A DNA stretch of 64,000 nucleotides from Mycobacterium adipatum (GCF_001644575.1 NZ_CP015596.1:1612001-1676000), one strand, 5' to 3'; shown: positions 17,578-26,320, counted from the first letter of the stretch. Numbers and translations are program-made. Notes: generated by a model not told the origin, from the sequence alone.

Positions 17578-18246
17578 TCAGCGTGGCTCCTCGAACGTGC
17601 CGTCCTCCGGGAATGAACCTGTGGCGGTGAAGATCACCCGGCGAGCCACCTCGACGGCGTGGTCGGCGAAGCGCTCGTAGAAGCGGCTCAGCAACGTCAC
17701 GTCGACGGCTGCGGTGACACCGTGCTTCCAGTCCTTGTCCATCAGCACCGAGAACAGGTGGCGGTGCAGATCGTCCATCGCGTCGTCTTCTTCGCGGATC
17801 CTGGCGGCCTTGTCCGGGTCCAGGGTCTCCAGCACCTCTTGTGCGCTGCGGCTCAATTCGACTGCGACTCGGCCCATCTCGGCGAAGTAGCCGTTGACCT
17901 CCTCGGGCAGCGCGTGCTGCGGGTGGCGGCGGCGGGCGATCTTGGCGACGTGCAGCGCAAGGGCACCCATCCGGTCGATGTCGGCGACGATCTGGATGCC
18001 GCTGACGATGGCGCGCAGATCGCCGGCAACCGGCCCCTGCAGGGCAAGCAGCAGGAAAGCGGCTTCCTCGGCGCGAGCGCTGATCTCGGTGATGCGGTCA
18101 TGGTCGGAGATGACCTGCTCGGCAAGTGCCAGGTCGGCCTGCAACAGGGACTGGGTCGCGCGTTCCATCGCCACGCCGGCCAACCCGCACATCTCACCGA
18201 GCTGAACGGTCAAGGAAGACAGCTGTTCCTGATACGCAGTACGCAT
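17578..18246 (-). CDS. phoU: Phosphate signalling protein PhoU (PhoY2)
   Basis: 222 residues forming two PhoU three-helix repeats with acidic metal-binding motifs ([27 protein letters not shown] and [15 protein letters not shown]). PhoU connects Pst transport to the SenX3-RegX3 system and limits phosphate import when phosphate is plentiful. It is close to pstSCAB but on the opposite strand, as with Rv0820/Rv0821c. Its own PHO-box-like repeat is at 18291-18308. Confidence 0.95.
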   Translation of the reverse strand: MRTAYQEQLSSLTVQLGEMCGLAGVAMERATQSLLQADLALAEQVISDHDRITEISARAEEAAFLLLALQGPVAGDLRAIVSGIQIVADIDRMGALALHVAKIARRRHPQHALPEEVNGYFAEMGRVAVELSRSAQEVLETLDPDKAARIREEDDAMDDLHRHLFSVLMDKDWKHGVTAAVDVTLLSRFYERFADHAVEVARRVIFTATGSFPEDGTFEEPR

Positions 18247-18290
18247 GTCATCACCTTACGGTCAGCGGGCCAGAAGGTCACGATGCCACA

Positions 18291-18308
18291 GGTGAACGAA
18301 AGGTGAAT
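18291..18308 (-). promoter_or_regulatory. RegX3/PHO-box-like direct repeat before phoU
   Basis: On the minus strand ATTCACC-N4-GTTCACC (18308-18291), an 11-bp direct repeat 45-62 nt before the phoU ATG. Same architecture as the pstS repeat at 11863-11880. Confidence 0.6.
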
Positions 18309-18332
18309 GCCCTTCGTGTCCGGCTGGCCGAA

Positions 18333-20351
18333 CTATTCGCAGCTGGTATCCGCGGCGTTGGTGACCGTGAGGTCCTCGGGCAGCTCGGTGACGGACTCGC
18401 TGCTGGTTCCGCGCACCATATGCACCTTCACCGATGATCCGCTCGGTGAAGGCGGCGTCACCGTGCTGAAATCGGAGCCGAGCACCACCCGTACGACATC
18501 GCCCATCCCGGTGACCCGCTCGATGGTGGCGTTGTGGAACGACGATGCGACGGTGGCGGCGGCCTGCTCATTGCCCGGTGAGAAGAACACCGTCGTCGAT
18601 TCCAGCGGGCCGGGGTAGTCATCGGGGGTGTCGATGTTGAAACCGTGCTGCTGCAGCACATCGGCGGCGCTGCTGGCCAGGCCGGATTCGCCGGTCGAAT
18701 TCGATACCCGCACCGTGACCGCGCCGGGCTCGGTGGCCACCGCGTTGACCAGCTCACCGTCCGGGTCGGCGGATGTGGTTGAGGGGCTACCGGATTCGGG
18801 TGTCTGGGGCACCGGGGTGTTGTCGGCGTTGCGCTCCTCGGGCAGCGGGTCATCGTTGATGATCGCCTCGAACAGCGCGGCCATATCGTCGACCCTGGGC
18901 TGCTCGTTTCCGTAGTCATCGGCGTAGCCGGTGGTCGGGACGGTGACGAAGGTGATCCGGCCCGCGTTCACGCCCTGCACGGACTGCCCCAGGTCGACCA
19001 GATCCCTGGTCCTGATGTTGTCGACGTAGCTGTCCTCGATGAACATGTTCACGACGTTGTTGAGCTTGCTGAGGCTGAAGAAGACCTCTTTGGAGATCAG
19101 CGAGCGCAGCAGCGAAGACAGGAACCGCTGTTGGCGCTTGATGCGGCCGTAGTCACCGTTGACCTCGGTGGTCACCTGGCGTGCGCGCACATAGTTCAGC
19201 GCGGTGTGGCCGTCCACCAGCTGCCGGCCCGGGTTGGCCAGCACCGTTCCCAGCTCGTAGTCCTCCAGCGGGGTGGTGCTGCACACCTCGACGCCGCCGA
19301 GCGCGTCGACCATCTTCGCGAACCCGGTGAAGTCGACTGCCATGAACCGGTTGACCGACAGTCCGGACAGCTTCTGGATCACTTTCACCAGGCACTTGGG
19401 CCCGCCGACGGCGTACGCGGAGTTCAGCTTGGTCTCGGTCCAGGCCTCGTCCATGCCGTACATCGGTGATTCTTCGTCGGTGATCGGACCGTAGGCCCCG
19501 GTCTCGGGATCCCACGGTTCGCACTTGATCGGTGTGATCGCCAGGTCGCGCGGGAAGGACACGGCGACAACACGTTTGCGATCGGCTGGGATGTTGACCA
19601 GCATGATGGTGTCCGAACGTGCGCCGGCGGCGTCATCGGTGGTGCCCGCACCCACCTCGCTGTTCTGGCCGATACGGCTGTCGGTGCCGACGATCAGGAA
19701 GTTCTCGTCGCCGAACTGCGCGTTGGGGTCGACGATGTCGCGCGAGTTGGGGTCCAGGGCCGAGACCTGGTTGAGGCTGTTGTTCTTCATCGACTGCCAC
19801 TGCCAGGCGCCACCGGTCAACACCAGTGCGCACACCGCCAGGAGCGCGGCGGCGACGCGGCCGACGTTGCGGGCCCGGTGGTGCTGCACCGGCGCCGGGT
19901 GCGCGGTGTGCAGCGGGCGAGGGGGCCGGATGGCGGCCAGGTCGGGCAGTTCGTCGGCATACGCCGACGCCACATTCATGACCTCGGTGACCGGCTCACC
20001 CGGATCCGGGTGAGCCGCGTGCCCCGGTGCCGACGGCTCGAAGATCACCGCTTCGACCGGGTCGGTGATCTCGGCGGCGCTCTCGGGCGCCGGCTCGTCG
20101 TCCTGGGGGTCGGCCCGGCGCCGTTTACCGCCGGTGCCGGTGGGCTGATCGGCGGCGAGTTTGGCGATCAGGTCGGCGACGGTGACACCGTCGGTGTGAT
20201 TACCGCCGGCGGTGTCCGGCGGCACCGACGTTTGGGCGCGCTCCCACGGCGTGGCACCCGGCGCCGACCGCGCGGATCGGGTAAGCCATTGGTTGTCCTC
20301 CCCAGAGGCGCGCTCGGGCAGGTCAGGAGTGGCGCTATCGCCGTCACTCAT
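18333..20351 (-). CDS. LytR-CpsA-Psr (LCP) cell-wall ligase
   Basis: 672 residues. A long charged cytosolic N-terminus (about 1-160), one membrane helix (about 165-183), then the LCP domain with ARSDTIMLVNIPADRKRVVAVSFPRD, KLNSAYAVGGPKC and ALNYVRARQVT, and a C-terminal LytR_C domain (VRVSNSTGESGLASSAADVL). LCP proteins transfer arabinogalactan-type polymers to peptidoglycan outside the membrane. Matches Rv0822c by position and length. Separated from the upstream dus gene by 212 nt with only a short 6-bp hairpin and a TACGAT -10 candidate. Confidence 0.92.
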   Translation of the reverse strand: MSDGDSATPDLPERASGEDNQWLTRSARSAPGATPWERAQTSVPPDTAGGNHTDGVTVADLIAKLAADQPTGTGGKRRRADPQDDEPAPESAAEITDPVEAVIFEPSAPGHAAHPDPGEPVTEVMNVASAYADELPDLAAIRPPRPLHTAHPAPVQHHRARNVGRVAAALLAVCALVLTGGAWQWQSMKNNSLNQVSALDPNSRDIVDPNAQFGDENFLIVGTDSRIGQNSEVGAGTTDDAAGARSDTIMLVNIPADRKRVVAVSFPRDLAITPIKCEPWDPETGAYGPITDEESPMYGMDEAWTETKLNSAYAVGGPKCLVKVIQKLSGLSVNRFMAVDFTGFAKMVDALGGVEVCSTTPLEDYELGTVLANPGRQLVDGHTALNYVRARQVTTEVNGDYGRIKRQQRFLSSLLRSLISKEVFFSLSKLNNVVNMFIEDSYVDNIRTRDLVDLGQSVQGVNAGRITFVTVPTTGYADDYGNEQPRVDDMAALFEAIINDDPLPEERNADNTPVPQTPESGSPSTTSADPDGELVNAVATEPGAVTVRVSNSTGESGLASSAADVLQQHGFNIDTPDDYPGPLESTTVFFSPGNEQAAATVASSFHNATIERVTGMGDVVRVVLGSDFSTVTPPSPSGSSVKVHMVRGTSSESVTELPEDLTVTNAADTSCE

Positions 20352-20563
20352 GTCCTACCGGCCTTCAGCTCGTGGGGATCCGTGCGCGCCGTTGCGCTCG
20401 GTGGTGGTCTGCGCTGCGTGAAAGCCGCGACAAACTCTTTTAGCAGCAGTGCACCCGGCTCCGCCACCGGAGCCCGGCCTGGTGGCCCCTCATCGTACTG
20501 AGACAACCTGAGAGTCGGCCAGCCCGTCGCGGTGACGGAGCGGTCTCGGGATCATCTCACCGG

Positions 20564-21676
20564 TCAGCCGCCGGAGTTCATCACGTCGGCGCCGACGGGG
20601 ACCGTCAGGTCATCGGGATCGTCGAGCCAGCCCTCGGGCAGACTGACCGCCCCCGGGGAGCCTTGCCGGCCCCGCGGACCGCCGGCCACCTCGGGGAACG
20701 CGACATCGGGATCAAGCTCGGCGAGCAGCGCATCGAGCTCGCGCAGAGTCTTGACCAGCGCCAATGCCCGGCGCAGGTCGGCGCCGGCGGGAAAGCCGTG
20801 CAGATACCAGGCGACGTGCTTGCGGATATCGCGCATGCCCTTGTCCTCGCCGAAATGGGCCGCGAGCAGTTCGCCGTGACGGCGCACGATATCGGCCACC
20901 TCGCCGAGGGTGGGCGGGGTGGCGATCGGGCGTCCGTTGAACGCCGCCGAGAGCTCGGCGAACAACCAGGGCCGGCCCAGGCAACCGCGGCCGATGACGA
21001 CTCCGTCACACCCGGTCTGTTCCATCATCGCGAGCGCATCGGCGGCGTCGAAGATATCGCCGTTACCGAGCACCGGGATAGTGCGCACCTGCTCCTTGAG
21101 CGCGGCAATCTGGGTCCAGTCGGCGCTGCCCGAGTATCGCTGCGCAGCGGTGCGGGCATGCAGGGCGACGGCCGCGGCACCCTCGGACTCGGCGATCCGG
21201 CCGGCGTCGAGATGGGTGTGGTGGTGCTCGTCGATGCCGACCCGGAATTTCACCGTCACCGGGATGTCGGTGCCCTCGGTGGCCCGCACCGCGGCCGCGA
21301 CGATCTTGGCGAACAGCTTGCGCTTGTAGGGGATCGCGGAGCCGCCGCCGCGCTTGGTGACCTTGGGCACCGGGCAGCCGAAGTTCATGTCGATGTGGTC
21401 GGCCAGGTTCTCCTCGACGATCATCTTCGCCGCCGCGTAGGTGGTGTCCGGATCCACGGTGTAGAGCTGCAGCGACCGCGGCGACTCGTCGGGTGCGAAC
21501 GTCGTCATGTGCATGGTGACCGGGTGCCGCTCGACCAGGGCGCGGGCGGTCACCATCTCGCAGACGTAGAGGCCACTGACGGTGCCGGCGCGGGCCACCT
21601 CGAGCTCGCGGCACAGTGTGCGGAACGCGACATTTGTCACACCGGCCATCGGTGCGAGCACGACGGGGCTGGCCAA
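20564..21676 (-). CDS. dus: tRNA-dihydrouridine synthase (DusB-like)
   Basis: 370 residues from TTG 21676. FMN TIM barrel: LAPMAGVTNVAFR, MNFGCPVPKVTKRGGGSA with catalytic Cys, ALHARTAAQRYSG, PVLGNGDI and GVVIGRGCLGRPW. It reduces uridine to dihydrouridine in tRNA D-loops using NADPH. Homologs extend about eight residues further (RIGPVELASP-like). The codons for QIGPLA are present upstream but lie in a terminator hairpin and lack a standard start codon, so the start is uncertain. Confidence 0.9.
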   Translation of the reverse strand: MASPVVLAPMAGVTNVAFRTLCRELEVARAGTVSGLYVCEMVTARALVERHPVTMHMTTFAPDESPRSLQLYTVDPDTTYAAAKMIVEENLADHIDMNFGCPVPKVTKRGGGSAIPYKRKLFAKIVAAAVRATEGTDIPVTVKFRVGIDEHHHTHLDAGRIAESEGAAAVALHARTAAQRYSGSADWTQIAALKEQVRTIPVLGNGDIFDAADALAMMEQTGCDGVVIGRGCLGRPWLFAELSAAFNGRPIATPPTLGEVADIVRRHGELLAAHFGEDKGMRDIRKHVAWYLHGFPAGADLRRALALVKTLRELDALLAELDPDVAFPEVAGGPRGRQGSPGAVSLPEGWLDDPDDLTVPVGADVMNSGG

Positions 21677-21682
21677 CGCGAG

Positions 21683-21711
21683 CGGCCCGATCTGTAAGCC
21701 AGATCGGGCCG
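21683..21711 (-). terminator. desA1 terminator overlapping dus 5' codons
   Basis: Perfect 11-bp stem CGGCCCGATCT (21683-21693) with its complement at 21701-21711 and a 7-nt loop, 18 nt after the desA1 stop. The stem lies where homologous Dus proteins encode their first residues. Confidence 0.7.
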
Positions 21712-21729
21712 TCTCGCTGTGTGCTGGGG

Positions 21730-22734
21730 CTAGGAGGCTGCCGATGACGTCACCAACAGGTTCTTCATGGCCTTCTTCTCGGCGACCTTGCGCTCACGCT
21801 CCAGGCGGCGCTCCTTGGCCACCTCGAACTTCTCGCAGGTGTCCTCGAGCTCCTTGACCAGCTCGCCGAGGTCGTCGCGCAACCGGGCGCCCTCGCCGGA
21901 GAAATCCTCACGCTCGAAGATGCGCCACTTCTTGAGCACGGGCATCACGACGTCTTCGAGGTGGATGCGCGGGTCGTACACACCGCCGACGGCGATGGTC
22001 ACGGCCTTGCGGCGGAACTCCGGCACGGTGTATCCGGGCATCTTGAAGTTGCGCAGCACCCGGTGCAGGGATTTCATCGCCTGGTTGGGCACCAGATCCA
22101 GACCGGCGGCGCTGACGTCGCGGTAGAAGATCATGTGCAGGTTCTCGTCGGCGGAGATCCGGCCCAGCAACTGGTCGGCGACGGTTTCCTCGCAGGCCTT
22201 ACCGGTGTTGCGGTGCGAGACGCGGGTGGCCAGCTCCTGGAACGTCACGTAGACCACCGAATCGAACAGGGTCGAGGCAAAGAGGTCGCCCTGCTGGTTC
22301 TGGCCGGGGGAGAAGCCGCGGGTGACCTGCTCGACGCGCAGCTCTTCCAGCTCGACGGGATCGATGGCGCGGGTGACCAGCAGGTAGTCGCGCAGGGCGA
22401 TCCCGTGCCGGTTCTCCTCGGCGGTCCAGCGGTTCACCCACCAGCCCCACGGGCCGTCCATGGTGAAGTTCATCGCGATCTCGCGGTGATACGAGGGCAG
22501 GTTGTCCTCGGTGAGCAGGTTCTGCACCATCGCGGTCTGGGCGACCTCGGACAGCTTGGACTGTTCGGGGTCCCAGTCCTGCCCGCCGAGGGCGTAGAAG
22601 TTCTTGCCGTCCGACCACGGGATGTAGTCGTGCGGATTCCAGTCCTTGCGCATGGCGAGGTGCCGGTTGATGTTCTTCTCGACGACAGGTTCGAGCTCGC
22701 GCAGCAGTTGCACGTCGGGTAGGTCTTGCGACAC
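21730..22734 (-). CDS. desA1: Acyl-ACP desaturase DesA1
   Basis: 334 residues from GTG 22734 with TGGGAG upstream. Ferritin-like diiron enzyme with the two EExxH motifs EENRH (106-110) and DENLH (196-200). Soluble stearoyl-ACP-type desaturase used for unsaturation of mycolic-acid meromycolate precursors. Corresponds to Rv0824c. Single gene with a terminator hairpin after it; the upstream 133 nt is AT-richer than the surroundings and holds its promoter. Confidence 0.95.
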   Translation of the reverse strand: MSQDLPDVQLLRELEPVVEKNINRHLAMRKDWNPHDYIPWSDGKNFYALGGQDWDPEQSKLSEVAQTAMVQNLLTEDNLPSYHREIAMNFTMDGPWGWWVNRWTAEENRHGIALRDYLLVTRAIDPVELEELRVEQVTRGFSPGQNQQGDLFASTLFDSVVYVTFQELATRVSHRNTGKACEETVADQLLGRISADENLHMIFYRDVSAAGLDLVPNQAMKSLHRVLRNFKMPGYTVPEFRRKAVTIAVGGVYDPRIHLEDVVMPVLKKWRIFEREDFSGEGARLRDDLGELVKELEDTCEKFEVAKERRLERERKVAEKKAMKNLLVTSSAAS

Positions 22735-22867
22735 GGTTACTCCCAGTTATCTGTACCTGTTGGTAGCAGTCAATATATCTGTGTCCCCTAGTGACATCAA
22801 GTTCCCTCAGCTGTGGGTCTGGTAACGGTTGCACCTCGAATCGGGTGCGCCGGGTCCGTGCTGTCGC

Positions 22868-23452
22868 TCAGCGGGCGGCCGCGCGGCTGAGCAGCATGTC
22901 GGTGCAGTAGTCGACGAACTGCTCGCGGGTCGCGGTCAGGCGTCCGTTCAGGTAGGCGGTGAACAGTGCGGTCAGCGCGCCGACCAGGCCGGTGGCCACC
23001 ATCGCCTGCAGCGCGGGATCGGTGATCTCGGTGAGCTTGTGCTGCAGCAGGGCGATGAAGCTGGGCATCCACTCGGCGCCGGATTTCGTGAGTACCGGTT
23101 CGCGCTCGGGGGCCAGCAGGAGCACCCGGCCGCGGCTGGGGTCGTCGACCATCAGCGTCACGAACGCCTCGACGGCATCGCGCGGTGTCTCCGAGGACAT
23201 CAGGGCCTTCATCGCGGTGGCGCACACGTCGTCATAGACGGCGCGGACAAATTCGTCACGGTCGGTGAAGCTCTCGTAGAAGTACCGCTCGGTCAGTCCC
23301 GCTTCGCGGCAGACCGCGCGCACCGTCAGGGCCGGGCCGGCCGCCCCGCCGAGCAGGGCGACCCCGGCGGCGACGAGTTCGCTGCGGCGCAGTGTCTGGC
23401 GGTCCTGCAGGGGGACGCCGGACCATCGGCCGCGTCGTTGACCGGACGACAC
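22868..23452 (-). CDS. TetR-family regulator (Rv0825c-like)
   Basis: 194 residues from GTG 23452. N-terminal HTH: LVAAGVALLGGAAGPALTVRAVCREAGLTERYFYESFTDRDEFV. The C-terminal ligand domain is unassigned. Divergent from the MpaB-like gene with a perfect palindrome between them, so it probably controls both. Same pairing as Rv0825c/Rv0826. Confidence 0.85.
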   Translation of the reverse strand: MSSGQRRGRWSGVPLQDRQTLRRSELVAAGVALLGGAAGPALTVRAVCREAGLTERYFYESFTDRDEFVRAVYDDVCATAMKALMSSETPRDAVEAFVTLMVDDPSRGRVLLLAPEREPVLTKSGAEWMPSFIALLQHKLTEITDPALQAMVATGLVGALTALFTAYLNGRLTATREQFVDYCTDMLLSRAAAR

Positions 23453-23486
23453 ATCACTCCTAAGCTGCGTAGTGACAACGAGTGTA

Positions 23487-23503
23487 GTCAGAATGCTTCT
23501 GAC
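23487..23503. promoter_or_regulatory. TetR operator between Rv0825c- and Rv0826-like genes
   Basis: GTCAGAATGCTTCTGAC: perfect 7-bp arms with a 3-nt spacer, in the divergent region 34 nt from the TetR start. Confidence 0.6.
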
Positions 23504-23522
23504 AGGGACGGGAAGTTCGCCA

Positions 23523-24533
23523 GTGACTCAAGATACGTCCGAGACGTGCCCGGTGACCAGCGCATCAGCAGAGGTGGCGGCGGGCTGCCCGGTGAGCACC
23601 GGCGGCTACGACGCTCCGGCGATGCCGCTCGGTCCGGACTCGCTGACCTGGAGATACTTCGGTCAGTGGACCGGACTGTTCCAGGGCACCTGGGCCGGTT
23701 CGATGCAGAACATGCATCCGCAACTCGGCGCGGCGGTCGAGGAACACTCGATTTTCTTCATCGAGCGGATTCCGCGCCTGCTGCGCTCGATCTACCCGAT
23801 CGGCGGTGTGGTGTTCGACGGAGGCCGCGCGCCCAAGACCGGTGCCGAGGTCCGCGATTACCACATCGGGATCAAGGGCGTGGACAAGCAGGGGCGCCGG
23901 TACAGCGCGCTGAACCCCGATGTCTTCTACTGGGCGCACGCGACGTTCTTCAAATCCACCCTGCTGGCCGCCGAGAAGTTCGGCGGCGGCATCTCGTTGG
24001 CCGACAAGCGTCAGCTGTTCGACGAGCACGTCGCCTGGTACCGGATGTACGGGATGAGCATGCGTCCGGTGCCCAAATCCTGGGAAGAGTTCGAACAGTA
24101 CTGGGATCACATGTGCCGCAACGTGTTGGAGAACAACTACGCCGCGCGCGAGGTGATGGATCTGTCGACCATGCCCAAACACCCCTCGCTGCAGTGGATT
24201 CCGGATCCGCTCTGGGCGCTCAACCTCAAGATCATGCAGCGCTTCCTGACGTTCATGACCGTCGCCCTCTACGACCAGCCGGTGCGCGACCTGATGGGCT
24301 ACACCTGGACTCCGCGCCAGCAGTGGCTGCACGATCGGCTCTGCAATGTCATCACGTTCGCCGGCAAGGTGGCGCCCAAGCGCTGGCTGATGCACCCGCG
24401 CAAGCGTTCCGCGGTGGACCGGGCCACCGGCCGCCTGCCTGCCGATGCTCCGCTGGTGCAGACCCCGGCGCGCAACCTGCCGCCGCTCGAATACCGTGGC
24501 CAGCCCCAGTTCTATTGCCCCGAGGTGGGGTAG
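23523..24533 (+). CDS. MpaB-family (DUF2236) oxygenase-like protein
   Basis: 336 residues from GTG 23523, preceded by GGGAA; in-frame starts at 23472 and 23493 lie on or before the operator. The DUF2236/MpaB pattern is seen in AEVRDYHIGIKGVDKQG, YWAHATFFKS and MYGMSMRPVPKSWEEF. The family includes heme b latex-clearing oxygenases and fungal MpaB; the candidate heme histidine is in the YWAHATFF segment. Substrate in mycobacteria is unknown. Corresponds to Rv0826. Confidence 0.82.
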   Translation: MTQDTSETCPVTSASAEVAAGCPVSTGGYDAPAMPLGPDSLTWRYFGQWTGLFQGTWAGSMQNMHPQLGAAVEEHSIFFIERIPRLLRSIYPIGGVVFDGGRAPKTGAEVRDYHIGIKGVDKQGRRYSALNPDVFYWAHATFFKSTLLAAEKFGGGISLADKRQLFDEHVAWYRMYGMSMRPVPKSWEEFEQYWDHMCRNVLENNYAAREVMDLSTMPKHPSLQWIPDPLWALNLKIMQRFLTFMTVALYDQPVRDLMGYTWTPRQQWLHDRLCNVITFAGKVAPKRWLMHPRKRSAVDRATGRLPADAPLVQTPARNLPPLEYRGQPQFYCPEVG

Positions 24534-24553
24534 CGCTGCCGTTACGCGCATCG

Positions 24554-24620
24554 CGCCGCGAGATTGCGGTTGTCGCGGTGTCTGCTCGAATTTCTGCGCG
24601 ATAACCGCAACGTCGCGGCG
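24554..24620. repeat. Long imperfect inverted repeat
   Basis: Arms of 24 nt at 24554-24577 and 24597-24620 pair at 21 of 24 positions around a 19-nt loop. It lies between the MpaB stop (24533) and the kinase start (24675). It could be a terminator for the MpaB gene or a palindromic repetitive element; no second copy was noticed in this window. Confidence 0.5.
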
Positions 24621-24674
24621 AGGTCGTGTGCTGCGGTTCGTTGCGGGCTGCAACGCCGGGCTACCGTAGGGCCC

Positions 24675-25793
24675 ATGCAGGGGCCCGAAATGCTCGGCGG
24701 CCGCTACGAACTGCGCGGTGTCCTCGGGCGCGGTGGTATGGCGGAGGTCCGTGAGGGCTGGGACACCCGGCTCGGCCGCGCGGTGGCGATCAAGCTGATG
24801 GACCCCGCGCTGACCGCGCTGCCGGAGAACCGCCGGCGCTTCGAGGCCGAGGCCCGCGCCGCGGCGCGTCTCAGCCACCCCCACATCGTCGCGGTGCACG
24901 ACAGCGGTGAGCACAATGGCACGCCGTACATCGTCATGGAACGCCTGAGCGGGCGCACCGTGGCCGACCTGATCGCAGCCGGGCCGATGCCGCTCGCGCA
25001 GATCCGGTCCCTGCTCGGCGATGTGCTCTCGGCGTTGTCGGCGGCCCATGCGGCGGGCATCGTGCACCGCGATATCAAGCCGGCCAACATCCTGCTCACC
25101 GATACCGGCGTGCCCAAGGTCGCCGACTTCGGCATCGCCAAGAGTCCGGACTCCGGCCACACCGCGACCGGCCTGGTGATCGGCACGCTCGGCTATCTCA
25201 GCCCGCAGCGCCTGGCGGGACGACCCGCCACGGCCGCCGATGACCTCTACGCCGTCGGGGTGTTGGCGTTCGAGGCGCTCACCGGTCGGGTGCCCGCACC
25301 GCAGGAGAACCTGGCGGCCGTACGCCCGGATATCGAGCCCGCCCTGGCCTCGGTGGTGCAGCGCGCGATGGCCGCCGATCCGCGTGCCCGATTCGCCGAC
25401 GCCGACCAGATGCGCGCCGCACTCTTCGCGGGGCGGCCGCAGACGTTGTTCCTGGACCAACCGCTGCCGGATCCGGCGACCGCCTACCTGCCGGTGCCGA
25501 CGCCGCCCCGTCGCCGCCGCACCATGCTCGGTGTCATCGGTGCCGTGCTGGCCGTCCTGGTGCTCGTCATCGCCTTCGTGGTGGATACCGCGTCGCGCTC
25601 CGGCACGCCGGCGCCGGTGAGCACCACGACGACGCAGGCGCCCACCACCACGACGACGGTCACCCCGAGCACGGCCACCCCGACCACCCCGATCGTCCAG
25701 CAGCCGGTGCCACCGCCGGGCCGCGGCAACGGTGGGGAGAAGAAAGGGGAAAACGGCAAGGGCCCGAAGCCCAAGCGCGGTGACGGCGGGTAG
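24675..25793 (+). CDS. PknB-type membrane Ser/Thr protein kinase
   Basis: 372 residues from ATG 24675. Kinase domain: glycine loop LGRGGMAEV, Lys40 in VAIK, HRDIKPANIL (131-140), DFGIAKS (151-157), GTLGYLSPQRL activation segment. A single membrane helix (about 284-303) is followed by only about 69 extracellular residues: a Thr/Pro-rich stretch and a basic, Gly/Lys-rich end. There are no PASTA repeats, so what it senses is not apparent. The substrate is unknown. A longer frame to 24564 overlaps the inverted repeat and is rejected. Confidence 0.92.
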   Translation: MQGPEMLGGRYELRGVLGRGGMAEVREGWDTRLGRAVAIKLMDPALTALPENRRRFEAEARAAARLSHPHIVAVHDSGEHNGTPYIVMERLSGRTVADLIAAGPMPLAQIRSLLGDVLSALSAAHAAGIVHRDIKPANILLTDTGVPKVADFGIAKSPDSGHTATGLVIGTLGYLSPQRLAGRPATAADDLYAVGVLAFEALTGRVPAPQENLAAVRPDIEPALASVVQRAMAADPRARFADADQMRAALFAGRPQTLFLDQPLPDPATAYLPVPTPPRRRRTMLGVIGAVLAVLVLVIAFVVDTASRSGTPAPVSTTTTQAPTTTTTVTPSTATPTTPIVQQPVPPPGRGNGGEKKGENGKGPKPKRGDGG

Positions 25794-25800
25794 GCGTGCG

Positions 25801-25876
25801 TGGTGCCCCCCGTAGGGCTCGAACCTACGACCTATGGATTAAAAGTCCACAGCTCTACCAACTGAGCTAGAGGGGC
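25801..25876 (-). tRNA. tRNA-Lys (anticodon TTT)
   Basis: 76-nt cloverleaf on the minus strand from 25876 to 25801. Acceptor GCCCCTC pairs with GGGGGGC (one T-G), the anticodon loop is CTTTTAA (anticodon TTT), T-loop GGTTCGAGCC-type, and CCA is encoded (25803-25801). It faces the tRNA-Glu/Asp/Phe cluster. Confidence 0.96.
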
Positions 25877-26012
25877 GTGGTGAATCAGGATACTGGGCGG
25901 CCTGATCGGGCGGGTGGGGGTATCCGGTTTGGGATTTCGCAGGGCTGTGTCCTAAGCTATCGAAGCTTCCAACGTCACCGGCGTTGAGAGCGGCCCGAAG
26001 AAATTCGGATAG

Positions 26013-26085
26013 GCCCCCATCGTTTAGCGGCCTAGGACGCCGCCCTTTCACGGCGGTAGCACGGGTTCGAATCCCGTTGGGGGTA
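26013..26085 (+). tRNA. tRNA-Glu (anticodon TTC)
   Basis: 73-nt cloverleaf. Anticodon stem CCGCC/GGCGG with loop CTTTCAC (anticodon TTC) and T-arm GGGTTCGAATCCC. CCA is not encoded. First of three tandem tRNAs. Confidence 0.96.
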
Positions 26086-26130
26086 CGGCGCGACGGTGGT
26101 GACACACCGGAGCGAAGCAGTACAGAGCAA

Positions 26131-26207
26131 GGCCCTGTGGCGCAGTTGGTTAGCGCGCCGCCCTGTCACGGCGGAGGTCGCGGGTTCGAGTCCCGTCAGG
26201 GTCGCCA
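26131..26207 (+). tRNA. tRNA-Asp (anticodon GTC)
   Basis: 77-nt cloverleaf. Acceptor GGCCCTG/CAGGGTC, anticodon loop CTGTCAC (GTC), T-arm CGGGTTCGAGTCCCG and an encoded CCA at 26205-26207. Confidence 0.96.
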
Positions 26208-26246
26208 TTTCGGCGAGGTATTCCGGTCGCAAGGCCGGAGCCTTCC

Positions 26247-26320
26247 GGCCAGGTAGCTCAGTTGGTACGAGCGTCCGCCTGAAAAGCGGAAGGTCGCCGG
26301 TTCGATCCCGGCCCTGGCCA
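26247..26320 (+). tRNA. tRNA-Phe (anticodon GAA)
   Basis: 74-nt cloverleaf. Acceptor GGCCAGG/CCTGGCC, anticodon loop CTGAAAA (GAA), T-arm CCGGTTCGATCCCGG. CCA is not encoded. No integrase or att-like duplication accompanies these tRNAs. Confidence 0.96.

Noticed and set aside
20442..20502. 17-codon minus-strand ORF ending Cys-Cys upstream of the LCP gene, a possible second cysteine attenuator
   Set aside because: Only two Cys codons, and the TACGAT -10 overlaps the ATG, so the ORF would lie upstream of the transcript start.
23565..25460. 631-codon minus-strand open frame across MpaB and kinase genes
   Set aside because: Arg/His/Gly-rich shadow; both plus-strand genes have clear family motifs.
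25801..26320. tRNA cluster as an integration site
   Set aside because: No integrase, no duplicated tRNA 3' end and no composition shift next to it.
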